From positions 62,001 through 126,000 of the forward strand of contig DATGUP010000007.1 of the NCBI GenBank assembly GCA_035301265.1: a DNA stretch of 64,000 nucleotides. The letters are read 5' to 3'. The notes under the pieces are model-generated. The model searched no databases. It saw nothing but the letters and a program-made list of their open reading frames with translations, and was not told where the DNA came from. This document shows positions 34,470-44,113 of the stretch, piece after piece. Made by a program: the position numbers and the translations under genes. Source of the stretch: DATGUP01 sp035301265. GTDB taxonomy: Bacteria > Bacillota > Bacilli > Bacillales > Amphibacillaceae. Within the stretch, counting starts at the first letter, position 1; the number at the start of each line of letters is the position of its first letter.

Positions 34470-36356
34470 ATGGTATACAATGCAGGCCACTACGATGTCA
34501 TTGTTGTCGGTGCAGGCCATGCCGGTGTTGAAGCGGGAATGGCAGCGGCAAAAATGGGGGCGAAGACATTGATGCTCACCTTGAATCTAGATATGATTGC
34601 CTTCATGCCATGTAACCCGTCACTCGGTGGGCCAGCTAAAGGTATTGTTATTCGTGAAATCGACGCACTTGGCGGCGTTATGGGAAAAGTCATCGATAAG
34701 ACGTATATTCAAATGCGCATGTTGAACACGAGAAAAGGGCCGGCTGTACAAGCATTGCGCGCTCAAGCCGATAAACCGATGTATATAAAAGAAATGAAGC
34801 ATATGCTCGAAAAAGAAGAAAATCTTACTCTTCGCCAAGGCATGGTAAACGAATTAATTGTAGAAGACGGTATTTGCAAAGGCGTGATAACAGAAACGGA
34901 TGCTGCTTATTATGCAGAAACGGTCATTGTGACGACAGGGACGTTTATGCGCGGGAAAGTATTGATGGGCGATTTGGAATATGAAAGTGGCCCGAACAAC
35001 CAGCGTCCGTCCATTAAACTGTCGGAAAATCTGGAAAAACTCGGTTTTCAACTGACTCGGTTTAAAACCGGAACTCCACCGCGGGTCAACAGTCGGACAA
35101 TCGATTATTCCAAAACGGAAATTCAACCGGGAGACGATAAACCTCAAGGATTTTCCTATGAAACGACCGAGTTTATCACCGATCAGATTCCGTGCTGGCT
35201 GACGTACACGAATGAATTTACCCATAAAATTATCAATGACAATCTGACGCTTTCAGCCATGTATTCTGGCATGAAGCGGGGAACAGGACCGCGTTATTGT
35301 CCGTCGATTGAAGACAAAGTCGTTCGCTTTAATGATAAACCGCGTCACCAAGTATTTTTGGAACCAGAAGGACGCGATACAGAGGAAGTATATGTGCAAG
35401 GCTTGTCAACGTCGCTTCCCGAATCGATCCAACATGAGATGGTTCGCTCTGTTTCAGGTCTGGAAAATGCCGAAATCATGCGGGCTGGCTATGCGATCGA
35501 ATACGATGCGATTGTCCCGACGCAGCTATGGCCGTCACTGGAGACGAAAAAAATTACCAATTTGTTCACCGCCGGTCAGATCAACGGGACATCAGGCTAT
35601 GAAGAAGCTGCTGCTCAAGGCATTATGGCAGGGATTAACGCGGCTCGAAAAATACAAGGAAAAGAACCGATTATTCTCGACCGCTCGCAAGCTTATATCG
35701 GCGTTATGATTGATGATTTGGTCACCAAAGGAACGAACGAGCCGTATCGCCTGCTCACTTCAAGAGCTGAACACCGCTTGCTTTTGCGTCATGACAATGC
35801 CGACATGCGTCTGACTGATCTCGGCTATGAACTCGGGCTCATTTCCGAAGAACGCTATCAGAAGTTTACAGAGAAAAAACGGCGTGTCGAGACTGAGAAA
35901 AAACGGCTGAGAAAATATATCGTTAAACCAACAGAATCAGTACAAAATAAGCTGAAAGCATTTGGAGCGACACCATTGAAAGAAGCCGTCAAAGCAAGCG
36001 ATTTGCTAAAACGCCCTGAGATAAACTACGCGCGGTTGGAAGAAATCATCGATCCCGATCCGAACCTGCCAGAAATCGTTAAAGAACAAGTGGAAATTCA
36101 AATCAAATATGAAGGCTATATTAAAAAGTCTCTTGAACAAGTTGAGCGCATGCGGAAAATGGAGGATAAGAAAATTCCTGAGGATATTGATTACGATGCG
36201 ATAAACGGAATCGCGAACGAAGCGAGGGAAAAACTAAAAGAAGTCCGACCGCTTTCTGTCGGTCAAGCATCGCGGATCTCGGGAGTCAATCCAGCTGACA
36301 TCTCCATTTTGCTCGTCTATATTGAACAAGGAAATATTGCACGTGTGGCTAATTAG
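34470..36356 (+). CDS. mnmG: tRNA modification enzyme MnmG (GidA)
   Basis: A 628-residue FAD protein, partner of MnmE. FAD-binding motif GAGHAGVEAGMAAAKMG at residues 12-28, the conserved CNPSLGGPAKG with its catalytic-region Cys, NTRKGPAVQALRAQ, and the C-terminal helical domain for MnmE contact (RPLSVGQASRISGVNPADISILLVYIEQG). Only 23 bp separates it from mnmE, with GAAAGGATG upstream, so the two form an operon. Confidence 0.97.
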   Translation: MVYNAGHYDVIVVGAGHAGVEAGMAAAKMGAKTLMLTLNLDMIAFMPCNPSLGGPAKGIVIREIDALGGVMGKVIDKTYIQMRMLNTRKGPAVQALRAQADKPMYIKEMKHMLEKEENLTLRQGMVNELIVEDGICKGVITETDAAYYAETVIVTTGTFMRGKVLMGDLEYESGPNNQRPSIKLSENLEKLGFQLTRFKTGTPPRVNSRTIDYSKTEIQPGDDKPQGFSYETTEFITDQIPCWLTYTNEFTHKIINDNLTLSAMYSGMKRGTGPRYCPSIEDKVVRFNDKPRHQVFLEPEGRDTEEVYVQGLSTSLPESIQHEMVRSVSGLENAEIMRAGYAIEYDAIVPTQLWPSLETKKITNLFTAGQINGTSGYEEAAAQGIMAGINAARKIQGKEPIILDRSQAYIGVMIDDLVTKGTNEPYRLLTSRAEHRLLLRHDNADMRLTDLGYELGLISEERYQKFTEKKRRVETEKKRLRKYIVKPTESVQNKLKAFGATPLKEAVKASDLLKRPEINYARLEEIIDPDPNLPEIVKEQVEIQIKYEGYIKKSLEQVERMRKMEDKKIPEDIDYDAINGIANEAREKLKEVRPLSVGQASRISGVNPADISILLVYIEQGNIARVAN

Positions 36357-36365
36357 AAGGAGTCT

Positions 36366-37088
36366 ATGTCTATGACCCCCAAACAATTCGTTCACAGTTT
36401 ACAACAAAAAGGGATCAGCTTAAATGATCAACAAATCGAGCAGTTTGCCATTTACTTTGAAACATTAGTCGAGTGGAATCAAAAGATGAATTTAACAGCT
36501 TTAACCGACAAGGCCGATGTTTATTTAAAGCATTTTTATGATTCGCTATCGGTCGCTTTCTTCCATGACTTTAGCGGAAAAAAGCGTATTTGCGATGTTG
36601 GCGCTGGAGCGGGCTTTCCGAGCATCCCGCTCAAAATATGCTTTCCGGATCTTCGCATTACAATCGTCGATTCATTAAAAAAACGAATCAATTTTTTGCA
36701 CACATTAGCTGATAAATTAGGTATTGAACAAACAACGTTTATCCACGCCCGCGCTGAATCGTTAGGTCAAACGACGACGTATCGGGAAACATTCGATATC
36801 GCCATTGCTCGTGCTGTAGCGCGCTTGTCCGTCTTAAGTGAATTTTGCCTACCACTGGTTAAGGAAAAGGGCATTTTTATAGCTATGAAAGGTTCGCGTG
36901 TTCACGAAGAGTTAAAACAAGCTCAACGATCGATCGAAATTATGGGAGGACGAATGCAGTCGATCCAGTCGCTCACATTGCCGAAAGAAGAAAGCGAACG
37001 CTCCATTGTATGTATTGATAAAATAAAACAAACACCGAAAAAATATCCGCGAAAACCTGGTTTGCCTAATAAACAGCCGATTGAATAG
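36366..37088 (+). CDS. rsmG: 16S rRNA (guanine-N7)-methyltransferase RsmG (GidB)
   Basis: A 240-residue SAM-dependent enzyme that methylates G527 of 16S rRNA; loss gives low-level streptomycin resistance in many bacteria. SAM-binding motif CDVGAGAGFPSIPLKI, and the following TIVDSLKKRINFL and RAVARLSVLSEFCLPLVK blocks. The start ATG at 36366 is behind AAGGAGT, nine bases after mnmG. A weak dyad GAAAGGC/GCCTTTC (37105-37130) follows the stop. Confidence 0.96.
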   Translation: MSMTPKQFVHSLQQKGISLNDQQIEQFAIYFETLVEWNQKMNLTALTDKADVYLKHFYDSLSVAFFHDFSGKKRICDVGAGAGFPSIPLKICFPDLRITIVDSLKKRINFLHTLADKLGIEQTTFIHARAESLGQTTTYRETFDIAIARAVARLSVLSEFCLPLVKEKGIFIAMKGSRVHEELKQAQRSIEIMGGRMQSIQSLTLPKEESERSIVCIDKIKQTPKKYPRKPGLPNKQPIE

Positions 37089-37221
37089 ATAAGAAAAACG
37101 ATGCGAAAGGCCGCTCTTTTACTGCCTTTCCCTTGAAAATATGCTAAAATAATTAATGGAATCATAGCAGTTTTATACTGTAAACAAATGTATGTTTGTT
37201 TGACAGCATATGCATCACAGA

Positions 37222-37258
37222 GGCATTCGCCAAAAAAGCGGCGAATGCCAAATTTTCT
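37222..37258 (+). terminator. Hairpin between rsmG and noc
   Basis: Perfect 10-bp stem GGCATTCGCC / GGCGAATGCC with an 8-nt loop, followed by AAATTTTCTAA. Likely the terminator of the mnmE-mnmG-rsmG operon, though the T run is short. Confidence 0.6.
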
Positions 37259-37276
37259 AATCCCATATTACGCGCA

Positions 37277-37292
37277 TGTTTCACGTGAAACA
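37277..37292. promoter_or_regulatory. parS site upstream of noc
   Basis: TGTTTCACGTGAAACA, a perfect 16-bp match to the Bacillus parS consensus TGTTNCACGTGAAACA, bound by ParB/Spo0J. Confidence 0.95.
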
Positions 37293-37350
37293 GTTCAGTT
37301 GACGTTCCTTCTGCGGGGGAGCTATTAGTTTATGAAAAGGTGGTGTGTTC

Positions 37351-38205
37351 ATGCAGCCATTCAGTCGCATTTTTGGAACGGGTGCCAAGGCTGGAGAAAA
37401 AGCGGCGAATCAATCATTCAGCCCCGATGAAATCGTTCAGATTCCGGTCGATGACATTCATCCGAACCGCTTTCAACCCCGCTCGATTTTTAATGAAAAG
37501 GCGATTGAGGAGCTCGCTCAAACGATTCGAACGCATGGCATGATTCAGCCGATTATTGTCCGTAAACTGGAGGAAAACGATTATGAAATTATTGCTGGTG
37601 AACGCAGGTGGCGCGCGGTTAAATTATTGGAATGGGAAACGTTACCGGCGATAATTCGGGAGATGACCGATACGGAAACGGCTTCTGTCGCTTTGATTGA
37701 AAATTTGCAGCGCGAGGAGCTAACGGTTATTGAAGAAGCTCATGCTTATGCAAAGTTGCTGAAAATGCATTCGTTGACGCAGGAAGCTTTAGCGCAAAGA
37801 TTAGGAAAAAATCAGTCAACGATTGCCAACAAGCTTCGTCTATTGAAACTTCCTGAGCCCGTTCAGCAAGCAATCCTCGATAAATCCATTACCGAGCGCC
37901 ATGCCCGTGCCTTAATAAAAGTTAAAGATGAGAAACGACAGCTTGAGATTTTGCAAAAGATCATTGAAAAGGGTCTCAACGTAAAGGAAACGGAAAATAT
38001 CATTGAAAAACTGAACGACAAACAAAAGACGAAAAAGAAAAAACAACCGAAGCAAAAAGGTGTGAGTAAAGATATTCGTATCGCCATGAACACGATTCGT
38101 CAGTCGTTAAATATGGTCTCTGATACGGGCATTCACGTGGAATCGGACGAAGAGGAAAAAGAAGATTATTACCAAATCACTATCCGCATTCCTAAACAGA
38201 AATAG
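37351..38205 (+). CDS. noc: Nucleoid occlusion protein Noc
   Basis: A 284-residue ParB paralogue that binds NBS sites and blocks FtsZ assembly over the nucleoid. The N-terminal amphipathic peptide MQPFSRIFGTG is the membrane-targeting segment of Noc. A ParB N domain (VDDIHPNRFQPRSIF, then GERRWRAVKLL) and helix-turn-helix QEALAQRLGKNQSTIANKLRLL follow. It shares about half its pattern with parB below but carries the Noc N terminus. ATG at 37351 behind AAAGGTGG; the upstream GTG in frame is too near it. Confidence 0.92.
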   Translation: MQPFSRIFGTGAKAGEKAANQSFSPDEIVQIPVDDIHPNRFQPRSIFNEKAIEELAQTIRTHGMIQPIIVRKLEENDYEIIAGERRWRAVKLLEWETLPAIIREMTDTETASVALIENLQREELTVIEEAHAYAKLLKMHSLTQEALAQRLGKNQSTIANKLRLLKLPEPVQQAILDKSITERHARALIKVKDEKRQLEILQKIIEKGLNVKETENIIEKLNDKQKTKKKKQPKQKGVSKDIRIAMNTIRQSLNMVSDTGIHVESDEEEKEDYYQITIRIPKQK

Positions 38206-38422
38206 CATTGCAGACCAACGATTCATGTTTGCTTACACTGTCAGCATGACCTGTTCAACTCGGTTTGTTTAAATGTATTTTGTCATTTAAAAAACAAAGT
38301 GGTCATGGTAATATGGAAAATAGATTTGTAGGCAGGCGTTGACAGAATACTGTTTAATAAAGTTACGACGTTCAATTGGAAGCAAGAGAACGACACAATA
38401 CAGAAATAGGGCAGGTGACAGC

Positions 38423-39196
38423 ATGGGAAGAACAATAGCCATTGCCAACCAAAAAGGCGGCGTGGGAAAAACAACATCGGCCGTTAACTTAAGCGCAGGC
38501 CTCGCTCAGTTTGACAACAAAGTTTTACTTGTCGATATCGACCCACAAGGTAATGCGACAAGCGGTGTAGGCGTTGATAAAGCTGATATGGATCGCTGTG
38601 TATACAATATACTTGTAGAGGACCTGCCTGCAGAAGAAGTATGCGTCTCAACAAATACAGCCAACTTAGACGTTATCCCTGCCACGATCCAGCTCGCCGG
38701 GGCTGAAATCGAACTCGTCCCAACGATTTCGCGGGAAATTCGGCTCAAAAAGGCGCTGGATGAAATTAAAGATCGATATGATTATATTATAATAGATTGT
38801 CCGCCATCGCTTGGGCTTTTGACGATCAACGCATTAACATCAGCCGATACGGTGCTTATTCCCGTCCAATGTGAATATTATGCATTGGAAGGTTTGAGTC
38901 AATTGCTCAATACGATCCGCCTCGTGCAAAAACATTTAAACAAGACCTTGATGATTGAAGGGGTTCTTTTAACAATGTTGGATGCCCGAACGAACCTCGG
39001 CATTCAAGTTATTGAAGAAGTTAAAAAATATTTCCAAGATAAAGTGTATAAATCGATTATTCCCAGAAATGTTCGCCTTGGTGAAGCGCCAAGTTACGGA
39101 AAACCAATTATGGCGTACGATGCTAAATCGAAGGGTGCAGAAGTTTATCTTGAATTAGCGAAGGAAGTGATGTCAAATGGCGCGAGGGTTGGGTAA
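38423..39196 (+). CDS. soj: Chromosome partitioning ATPase ParA (Soj)
   Basis: A 257-residue ParA/MinD-type ATPase. Deviant Walker A NQKGGVGKTTSAVN at residues 8-21, Walker A' VLLVDIDPQGNATSG, and Walker B IIIDCPPSLG. With ParB it controls origin segregation and, through DnaA, initiation in B. subtilis. The start ATG at 38423 has GGGCAGGTG upstream; the frame is open for 84 bases earlier but has no ribosome site. It overlaps parB by 20 bases. Confidence 0.96.
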   Translation: MGRTIAIANQKGGVGKTTSAVNLSAGLAQFDNKVLLVDIDPQGNATSGVGVDKADMDRCVYNILVEDLPAEEVCVSTNTANLDVIPATIQLAGAEIELVPTISREIRLKKALDEIKDRYDYIIIDCPPSLGLLTINALTSADTVLIPVQCEYYALEGLSQLLNTIRLVQKHLNKTLMIEGVLLTMLDARTNLGIQVIEEVKKYFQDKVYKSIIPRNVRLGEAPSYGKPIMAYDAKSKGAEVYLELAKEVMSNGARVG

Positions 39197-40013
39197 AGGG
39201 CTCGATGCCATTTTTTCGGATATAAAAGATGTGGACAGTGAGCAAATCCAAGAAATTGCGATTGACGAATGCAGACCAAATCCATATCAACCACGCAAGA
39301 CATTTCCTGCCGATTCAATTGAAGAGCTGAAGGAATCCATTTTGCATCATGGTATCATCCAGCCGCTTATCGTTCGAAAAAGTATAAAAGGTTATGAAAT
39401 TGTCGTCGGTGAACGGCGTTTTCGGGCTGCCAAAGCAGCTGGTCTTGATGTGATTCCTGCTGTTGTTAAAGAATTGAGCGACGATAAAATGATGGAATTG
39501 GCTTTGTTGGAAAACTTACAGCGGGAAGATTTAACACCGATCGAAGAGGCCCACGCCTACCATAATTTGATGAATGAATTGCAAATAACTCAGGAAGAAT
39601 TGTCCAAACGCCTCGGTAAAAGCCGTTCGCACATCGCCAATATCGTTCGTCTATTATCGTTGCCTGAGCAGGTGGTTGCCCAGATTAACAGCGGTGAACT
39701 GTCGATGGGGCATGGACGAGCCTTGCTCGGGCTGAAAGATAAGCAGAAAATGGCCCCAATCGTTGATAAAATTCGCAAAGAAAAACTCAATGTTAGACAA
39801 GTCGAGAAACTGATTTCAGAAGCTAACAATCCGCCTGTTAAGAAAAAGGCGAAACCAAAAAAAGATATCTTTCTGAAAGAACGCGAATCGCAGCTCCGAG
39901 AACGTCTTGGCACGGCTGTTACAATCCACCGTGGCAAAAGAAAAGGAAAAATAGAAATCGAATTTTATACAAACGATGATTTAGAACGCATCATAGAAGT
40001 GCTTGGAAAATAA
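39177..40013 (+). CDS. spo0J: Chromosome partitioning protein ParB (Spo0J)
   Basis: A 278-residue CTPase clamp. N-terminal MARGLGKGLDAIFSD, ParB/Sulfiredoxin domain with the CTP-binding GERRFRAAKAAGL, HTH QEELSKRLGKSRSHIANIVRLL that reads parS, and a basic linker with C-terminal dimer domain. It loads at the two parS sites in this window (37277 and 40920). It begins within soj, so the two are translationally coupled. Confidence 0.96.
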   Translation: MARGLGKGLDAIFSDIKDVDSEQIQEIAIDECRPNPYQPRKTFPADSIEELKESILHHGIIQPLIVRKSIKGYEIVVGERRFRAAKAAGLDVIPAVVKELSDDKMMELALLENLQREDLTPIEEAHAYHNLMNELQITQEELSKRLGKSRSHIANIVRLLSLPEQVVAQINSGELSMGHGRALLGLKDKQKMAPIVDKIRKEKLNVRQVEKLISEANNPPVKKKAKPKKDIFLKERESQLRERLGTAVTIHRGKRKGKIEIEFYTNDDLERIIEVLGK

Positions 40014-40033
40014 TATACGTATACAACGATGGG

Positions 40034-40069
40034 ACTGACTGAGAAATTCACTTCTTAAGTCAGTTTTTT
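40034..40069 (+). terminator. Terminator of soj-spo0J
   Basis: ACTGACT / AGTCAGT stem with an inner GAGAA/TTCTT extension and a TTTTTT tail. Confidence 0.8.
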
Positions 40070-40104
40070 ATTGATAAACAGCCCATAGAAAGAAAGGTGT
40101 TTTC

Positions 40105-41259
40105 ATGATTTACTTTGATCAAGCGGCATCTTCGTTTCCTAAACCCCCCGAGGTTGCGCAAGCCGTCGCAGAAGCGATCAATGAAGTAGCCGCCAATCCC
40201 GGAAGAGGCAGCCATAAGCTCGCACGTCAAGCAGCGGAAATCATCGTCCAAACGAGAGCAATCACAGCTCGTCTCTTCGGATGCAGCGACCCGAATAAGG
40301 TTTTGTTTTTTCCTAATGCATCCGCTGCTTTAAACCAAGCGATAAAAGGCTTATCATGGCATGCAGGCGATCATGTTATTTCCACTTCGTTTGAACATAA
40401 TTCAATACGGCGCCCATTAGAATATTTAAAACAAACAAAAGGTGTTGATGTAACGTATATCGATTATACAGGAGATGAACAAGCATGGCTCAGTGACATA
40501 CACGCTTCTATAAAAGAAAACACGAAATTAATCGCCTTCACCCATGCATCGAATGTAACGGGGACAGTATTGCCGCTTGAGGCGGTTACGAAGCTCGCTA
40601 GAGAGAAGCATATAACAACCCTTGTTGATGCTTCACAAACCGCCGGGCATTTGGCGATTGATATGCAAGCTCAAGGTATTGATATGCTTGCTTTTCCTGG
40701 ACATAAAGGGTTGTTAGGCCCGCAAGGAACAGGAATGTTACTCGTAGAAGGAGATGTTACGTTGACACCGCTTATACACGGTGGAACCGGGCGATTTTCT
40801 GAGCATCCCGATCAACCGGATGTATGGCCGGAGAAATTTGAAAGCGGCACATTGAACACACCAGGTATTGCCGGGTTGCTTGCGGCTTTAAAAATTTATG
40901 AAAAGAGAAAGACTGAACATGTTCCACGTGAAACAATTCTTGCTCAAACCTTGGCAAAAGGATTGAAAACGATACGAACGGTTAAGTGTTATCATCCACC
41001 TATAGAAGCTATGCAGCTGCCAATCGTAGCATTTAATGTCGCGCGTATTTCATCACAAGAAATCGCAATGATTCTTGATTCCCATTATGATATCGCCGTA
41101 CGCGCTGGGTTGCATTGTAGCCCGCTTGCTCATCAGACGTTAGCGACAACAGAACAAGGCATTGTCCGCGCAAGCCTTGGTCCGTTTAACACAGAACAAG
41201 AAGTAGATCGATTTTTACAGGCTATAGAAGAAATCGCAGCTGCTTATCAACAATTATAA
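40105..41259 (+). CDS. Cysteine desulfurase-family aminotransferase class V
   Basis: A 384-residue PLP enzyme of the NifS/SufS type. N terminus MIYFDQAASSFPKPPEV, PLP lysine in FPGHKGLLGPQGTG, catalytic Cys in RAGLHCSPLAHQTL, ending IVRASLGPFNTEQEVDRF. This matches the Bacillus family often annotated as 'cysteine desulfurase family protein' near spo0J. It would take sulfur from cysteine for clusters or thio-modifications, but the partner is not shown. A parS site sits inside the gene at 40920-40935. ATG with AAAGGTG upstream. Confidence 0.88.
   Translation: MIYFDQAASSFPKPPEVAQAVAEAINEVAANPGRGSHKLARQAAEIIVQTRAITARLFGCSDPNKVLFFPNASAALNQAIKGLSWHAGDHVISTSFEHNSIRRPLEYLKQTKGVDVTYIDYTGDEQAWLSDIHASIKENTKLIAFTHASNVTGTVLPLEAVTKLAREKHITTLVDASQTAGHLAIDMQAQGIDMLAFPGHKGLLGPQGTGMLLVEGDVTLTPLIHGGTGRFSEHPDQPDVWPEKFESGTLNTPGIAGLLAALKIYEKRKTEHVPRETILAQTLAKGLKTIRTVKCYHPPIEAMQLPIVAFNVARISSQEIAMILDSHYDIAVRAGLHCSPLAHQTLATTEQGIVRASLGPFNTEQEVDRFLQAIEEIAAAYQQL
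40920..40935. promoter_or_regulatory. parS site inside the cysteine desulfurase gene
   Basis: TGTTCCACGTGAAACA, perfect match to TGTTNCACGTGAAACA, embedded in codons for EHVPRET. It is 3.6 kb from the first parS. Confidence 0.93.
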
Positions 41260-41368
41260 GTACCACGGGAATGGATGTGTTGATACCCTCTATCGTTGTA
41301 AATTTGCCAAGATTAACTTTAAATTTTTAAACCGTCGTTACTTATTCATCGCTCCATGTCTTTATGCT

Positions 41369-41992
41369 TCATAGCGATAGCGTATGATCGTTTGTTTGTG
41401 GTAACACGACAGCAGGTGTTGTCCGGTCGTATGTTAATCGTTGATCGACTAAGTCAAATGTATCTGCTATTTTTTCAGCCATCTGGACGACATGCGCTAA
41501 GCGTGTGTTCTGAAGGACGGAATATTCCATGAATCCCCCTATATTAACAACGCCCGTGACGTGAATATCGCCGATTTCGGGAAGCGGTTTGTTCAGAGCG
41601 GCACCGGGTTTCAACGCGCCTTGACTGGCTATTACATGGCCGACAGATGAGGTTTTTCCGAGACAAGCATCGATGGCGATGATGAACGGAAGGCGGTGTT
41701 GATGCCCAATCGCTTTAACGTAATCGGATAGATTGGTGGCATGCACTGGGTGAGCTAATGTGCCATATATCGTTAAATGACGTGGCTTTTTTTTCATTAA
41801 TAAAGTGCCTGTTAACGGACCGAGTGAATCCCCAGTCGAACGATCGGTGCCGATGCAAACGATAATGTATTCACGTGGGGCAGACGGTAGCCATGAGATG
41901 ATTTTTTGACTTAACGTTTGCTCGAGATCAGGATGGGTATGTTCAAGCCGAAAGTTTTCTTTTTTTGAGATAAATCGTTTGTTTAGATTCAT
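41369..41992 (-). CDS. yyaC: Spore protease-like protein YyaC (DUF1256)
   Basis: A 207-residue protein matching the YyaC/DUF1256 family, related to germination protease GPR but active on unknown substrate. Motifs: VCIGTDRSTGDSLGPLTG, IAIDACLGK and VTGVVNIGGFMEY. In B. subtilis yyaC is a sporulation gene under sigma F, and it lies near spo0J as here. The start ATG at 41992 has GGAGGTAAAGCT upstream; an upstream GTG is inside the ribosome site region. A GTATA element (minus strand, 42046-42050) with spaced GTATAC is a weak hint of a sigma-F promoter. Confidence 0.85.
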   Translation of the reverse strand: MNLNKRFISKKENFRLEHTHPDLEQTLSQKIISWLPSAPREYIIVCIGTDRSTGDSLGPLTGTLLMKKKPRHLTIYGTLAHPVHATNLSDYVKAIGHQHRLPFIIAIDACLGKTSSVGHVIASQGALKPGAALNKPLPEIGDIHVTGVVNIGGFMEYSVLQNTRLAHVVQMAEKIADTFDLVDQRLTYDRTTPAVVLPQTNDHTLSL

Positions 41993-42085
41993 AGCTTTAC
42001 CTCCGCGCACATATTGGTATAAGTATACGGCACATTTTCATTTTCTATACATCAGTGTGAGAAGACTTGTCAATGGAGGAAAGCG

Positions 42086-43105
42086 ATGATGCGCGACGGA
42101 TTACAATGGATGTTTTTAATCATCGGTACGACGATTGGGGCCGGTTATGCATCAGGACAGGAATTGTGGCAGTTTTTTGGACATGAAAGTGGACTGGCTA
42201 TTGTGCTATTCGCTTTGTTTTTTTCGATTTCATGTATATCGATTATGACGATTAGTTACGAGCTAGAATCGACGCAGTATCTTCCTGTGCTTCGGATTAT
42301 TGTCGGGAAACGGCTGACAGGTGTTTACGATGTCATGATCTTTTTATATTTGTTTACGACGACGGTTGTGATGATCGCCGGAAGTGGTGCGACAGGACAA
42401 GCTTTTAATTACTCCTACTGGTGGGGAATTTTAGTCATTATCGGCGCGCTTTTTCTATTGTTTTTAAAAGGGATCAATGGTTTATTGGCGCTCAATCATT
42501 TCATTTTGCCTTTGCTTTTGGCTGGGTTGCTTTATGTGTTATTAATGTTTACGATCGACCAAGAACTGGCATTATTTTCCCATTGGCATGAACAACGCAA
42601 CTGGACAGCGGCTTTTCCATTTACGGCATTGAATATACTACCGCTCATCGCCGTGCTCGGTGCTATTGGGAATCAAATACATTCTAAAACAGACATTTGG
42701 ATTGCTGGTATTGGAAGCGGGTTGATTTTGGGTGTCCTTTCCTATATTTATAACAATAGTTTGATCCAAATCGCCGATGAGCTATTATTATATGAAATTC
42801 CCCTCTTTGCTATTTTGAAAAATTATCCGTTTAACGTGCTTATTTTTATGTCGGCTCTTTTATGGTTTGCCATTTTTACAACGGCGGCTTCAGGGGTGCT
42901 CGGAATTGTTACGCGGATGCAAGCTTTTTTAAAAACACCGATGTGGCTGATGGTCATCGTCGTTTTAGTCGCAATGATTCCGCTTACGACTCTCGGTTTT
43001 TCTACACTGATCAATTTGCTTTATCCGATATACGGTGTATTGAATTTGTACGTTTTAACTCGACTGTTGCTTTATCCTGTTTGGAATAAACCGCCGAGAC
43101 GCTAG
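42086..43105 (+). CDS. YkvI-type membrane carrier
   Basis: A 339-residue protein with about ten membrane helices and very short loops. N terminus DGLQWMFLIIGTTIGAGYASGQELWQFFG has the unwound GAGYASG element of APC/LeuT-type transporters; IAGSGATG and GVLGIVTRMQ are other YkvI family signatures. Substrate unknown. It begins ATG at 42086 with GGAGGAAAG upstream and is divergent from yyaC. Not in this place in B. subtilis. Confidence 0.8.
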   Translation: MMRDGLQWMFLIIGTTIGAGYASGQELWQFFGHESGLAIVLFALFFSISCISIMTISYELESTQYLPVLRIIVGKRLTGVYDVMIFLYLFTTTVVMIAGSGATGQAFNYSYWWGILVIIGALFLLFLKGINGLLALNHFILPLLLAGLLYVLLMFTIDQELALFSHWHEQRNWTAAFPFTALNILPLIAVLGAIGNQIHSKTDIWIAGIGSGLILGVLSYIYNNSLIQIADELLLYEIPLFAILKNYPFNVLIFMSALLWFAIFTTAASGVLGIVTRMQAFLKTPMWLMVIVVLVAMIPLTTLGFSTLINLLYPIYGVLNLYVLTRLLLYPVWNKPPRR

Positions 43106-43195
43106 GAGATGTTTCAAGCTTTGCTTTTCTTTCCGGCTGTCTTGTTGTAAAATTTGAACAAGATATGTGCCTGATCGACCGTTGGAGGTATATGT

Positions 43196-44113
43196 ATGGA
43201 TGAATTGTTCAATGATCCAAAAGCCATTTGGACATATATAACAGGGCCAGATTTGTGGCTTTTTTTAGGAATAAGTGTGCTGAAAATCACATCTATTATT
43301 ATAATATCATGGTTGATTATCCGCATTAGCAAAAAATTGACGGACCGACTGTTTGCAAGGCGAGCACATAGTCCAATTCGCATTTCTGAACGGCGGGAAA
43401 ACACTTTAAAAAAGTTAATCAAAAACATCGTTACCTATATCGTTTGTTTCATGGCCTTTATAACGATATTGGAAAATGTATTTGAATTCGATATTAAAGC
43501 GTTACTCGCAGGAGCTGGAGTGGCAGGGTTAGCCATTGGTTTCGGTGCCCAGAATCTCGTTCGCGATATCATTTCCGGTTTTTTTATCGTATTTGAAGAT
43601 CAGTTTTCCGTCGGGGATTATGTAACGGTAGCTGGTGTGGAAGGAACCGTCGAGGAAATTGGACTAAGGACGACGAAGATTTTGAGCTGGACGGGCGAAT
43701 TGAATGTTGTGCCAAACGGTAATATTACACAGGTGACGAACTACTCCGTCCATAATGGATTGGCAGTCGTCGATGTTAATATTCCATACGAAAGCGATGT
43801 GGAAAAAGCTGAACTGATTATTGAACAAATTGCCGAAACATTGCCTGATGCTTATGAAGAAATTGTCACTGTTCCAGAAATCATCGGTGTTCAATCTTTG
43901 GAAACATCGCATTTTGTCATTCGGGTGATTGCCGAAACACTTCCGGTCTATCAATGGGCGGGAGCGCGCATCATCCGCAAAGAAATCAAACAAGGTCTTT
44001 ATCGTGAAGATATCGACATTCCATCACCACGCATTGTAGTCTATTCAAGAGACAAAGGACAAGCAGGTATGATAAACAAACGTAAAACAGGAGTCGATGA
44101 CATTGGCACATAA
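43196..44113 (+). CDS. Small-conductance mechanosensitive channel (MscS family)
   Basis: A 305-residue MscS protein. Two N-terminal helices (residues 20-45, 75-100), then the pore helix TM3 with GAGVAGLAIGFGAQNL and DIISGFFIVFEDQFSVGDYV, the beta domain, and the C-terminal alpha-beta domain. It opens under membrane tension to release solutes during hypo-osmotic shock. B. subtilis has YkuT and YhdY of this family. ATG with GGAGGTATAT. It overlaps the DUF951 gene by 17 bases, an operon coupling. Confidence 0.9.
   Translation: MDELFNDPKAIWTYITGPDLWLFLGISVLKITSIIIISWLIIRISKKLTDRLFARRAHSPIRISERRENTLKKLIKNIVTYIVCFMAFITILENVFEFDIKALLAGAGVAGLAIGFGAQNLVRDIISGFFIVFEDQFSVGDYVTVAGVEGTVEEIGLRTTKILSWTGELNVVPNGNITQVTNYSVHNGLAVVDVNIPYESDVEKAELIIEQIAETLPDAYEEIVTVPEIIGVQSLETSHFVIRVIAETLPVYQWAGARIIRKEIKQGLYREDIDIPSPRIVVYSRDKGQAGMINKRKTGVDDIGT

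Noticed and set aside
38339..38422. Longer parA start
   Set aside because: The frame is open but there is no ribosome site, and ParA proteins start at MGRTIAIANQKGG.
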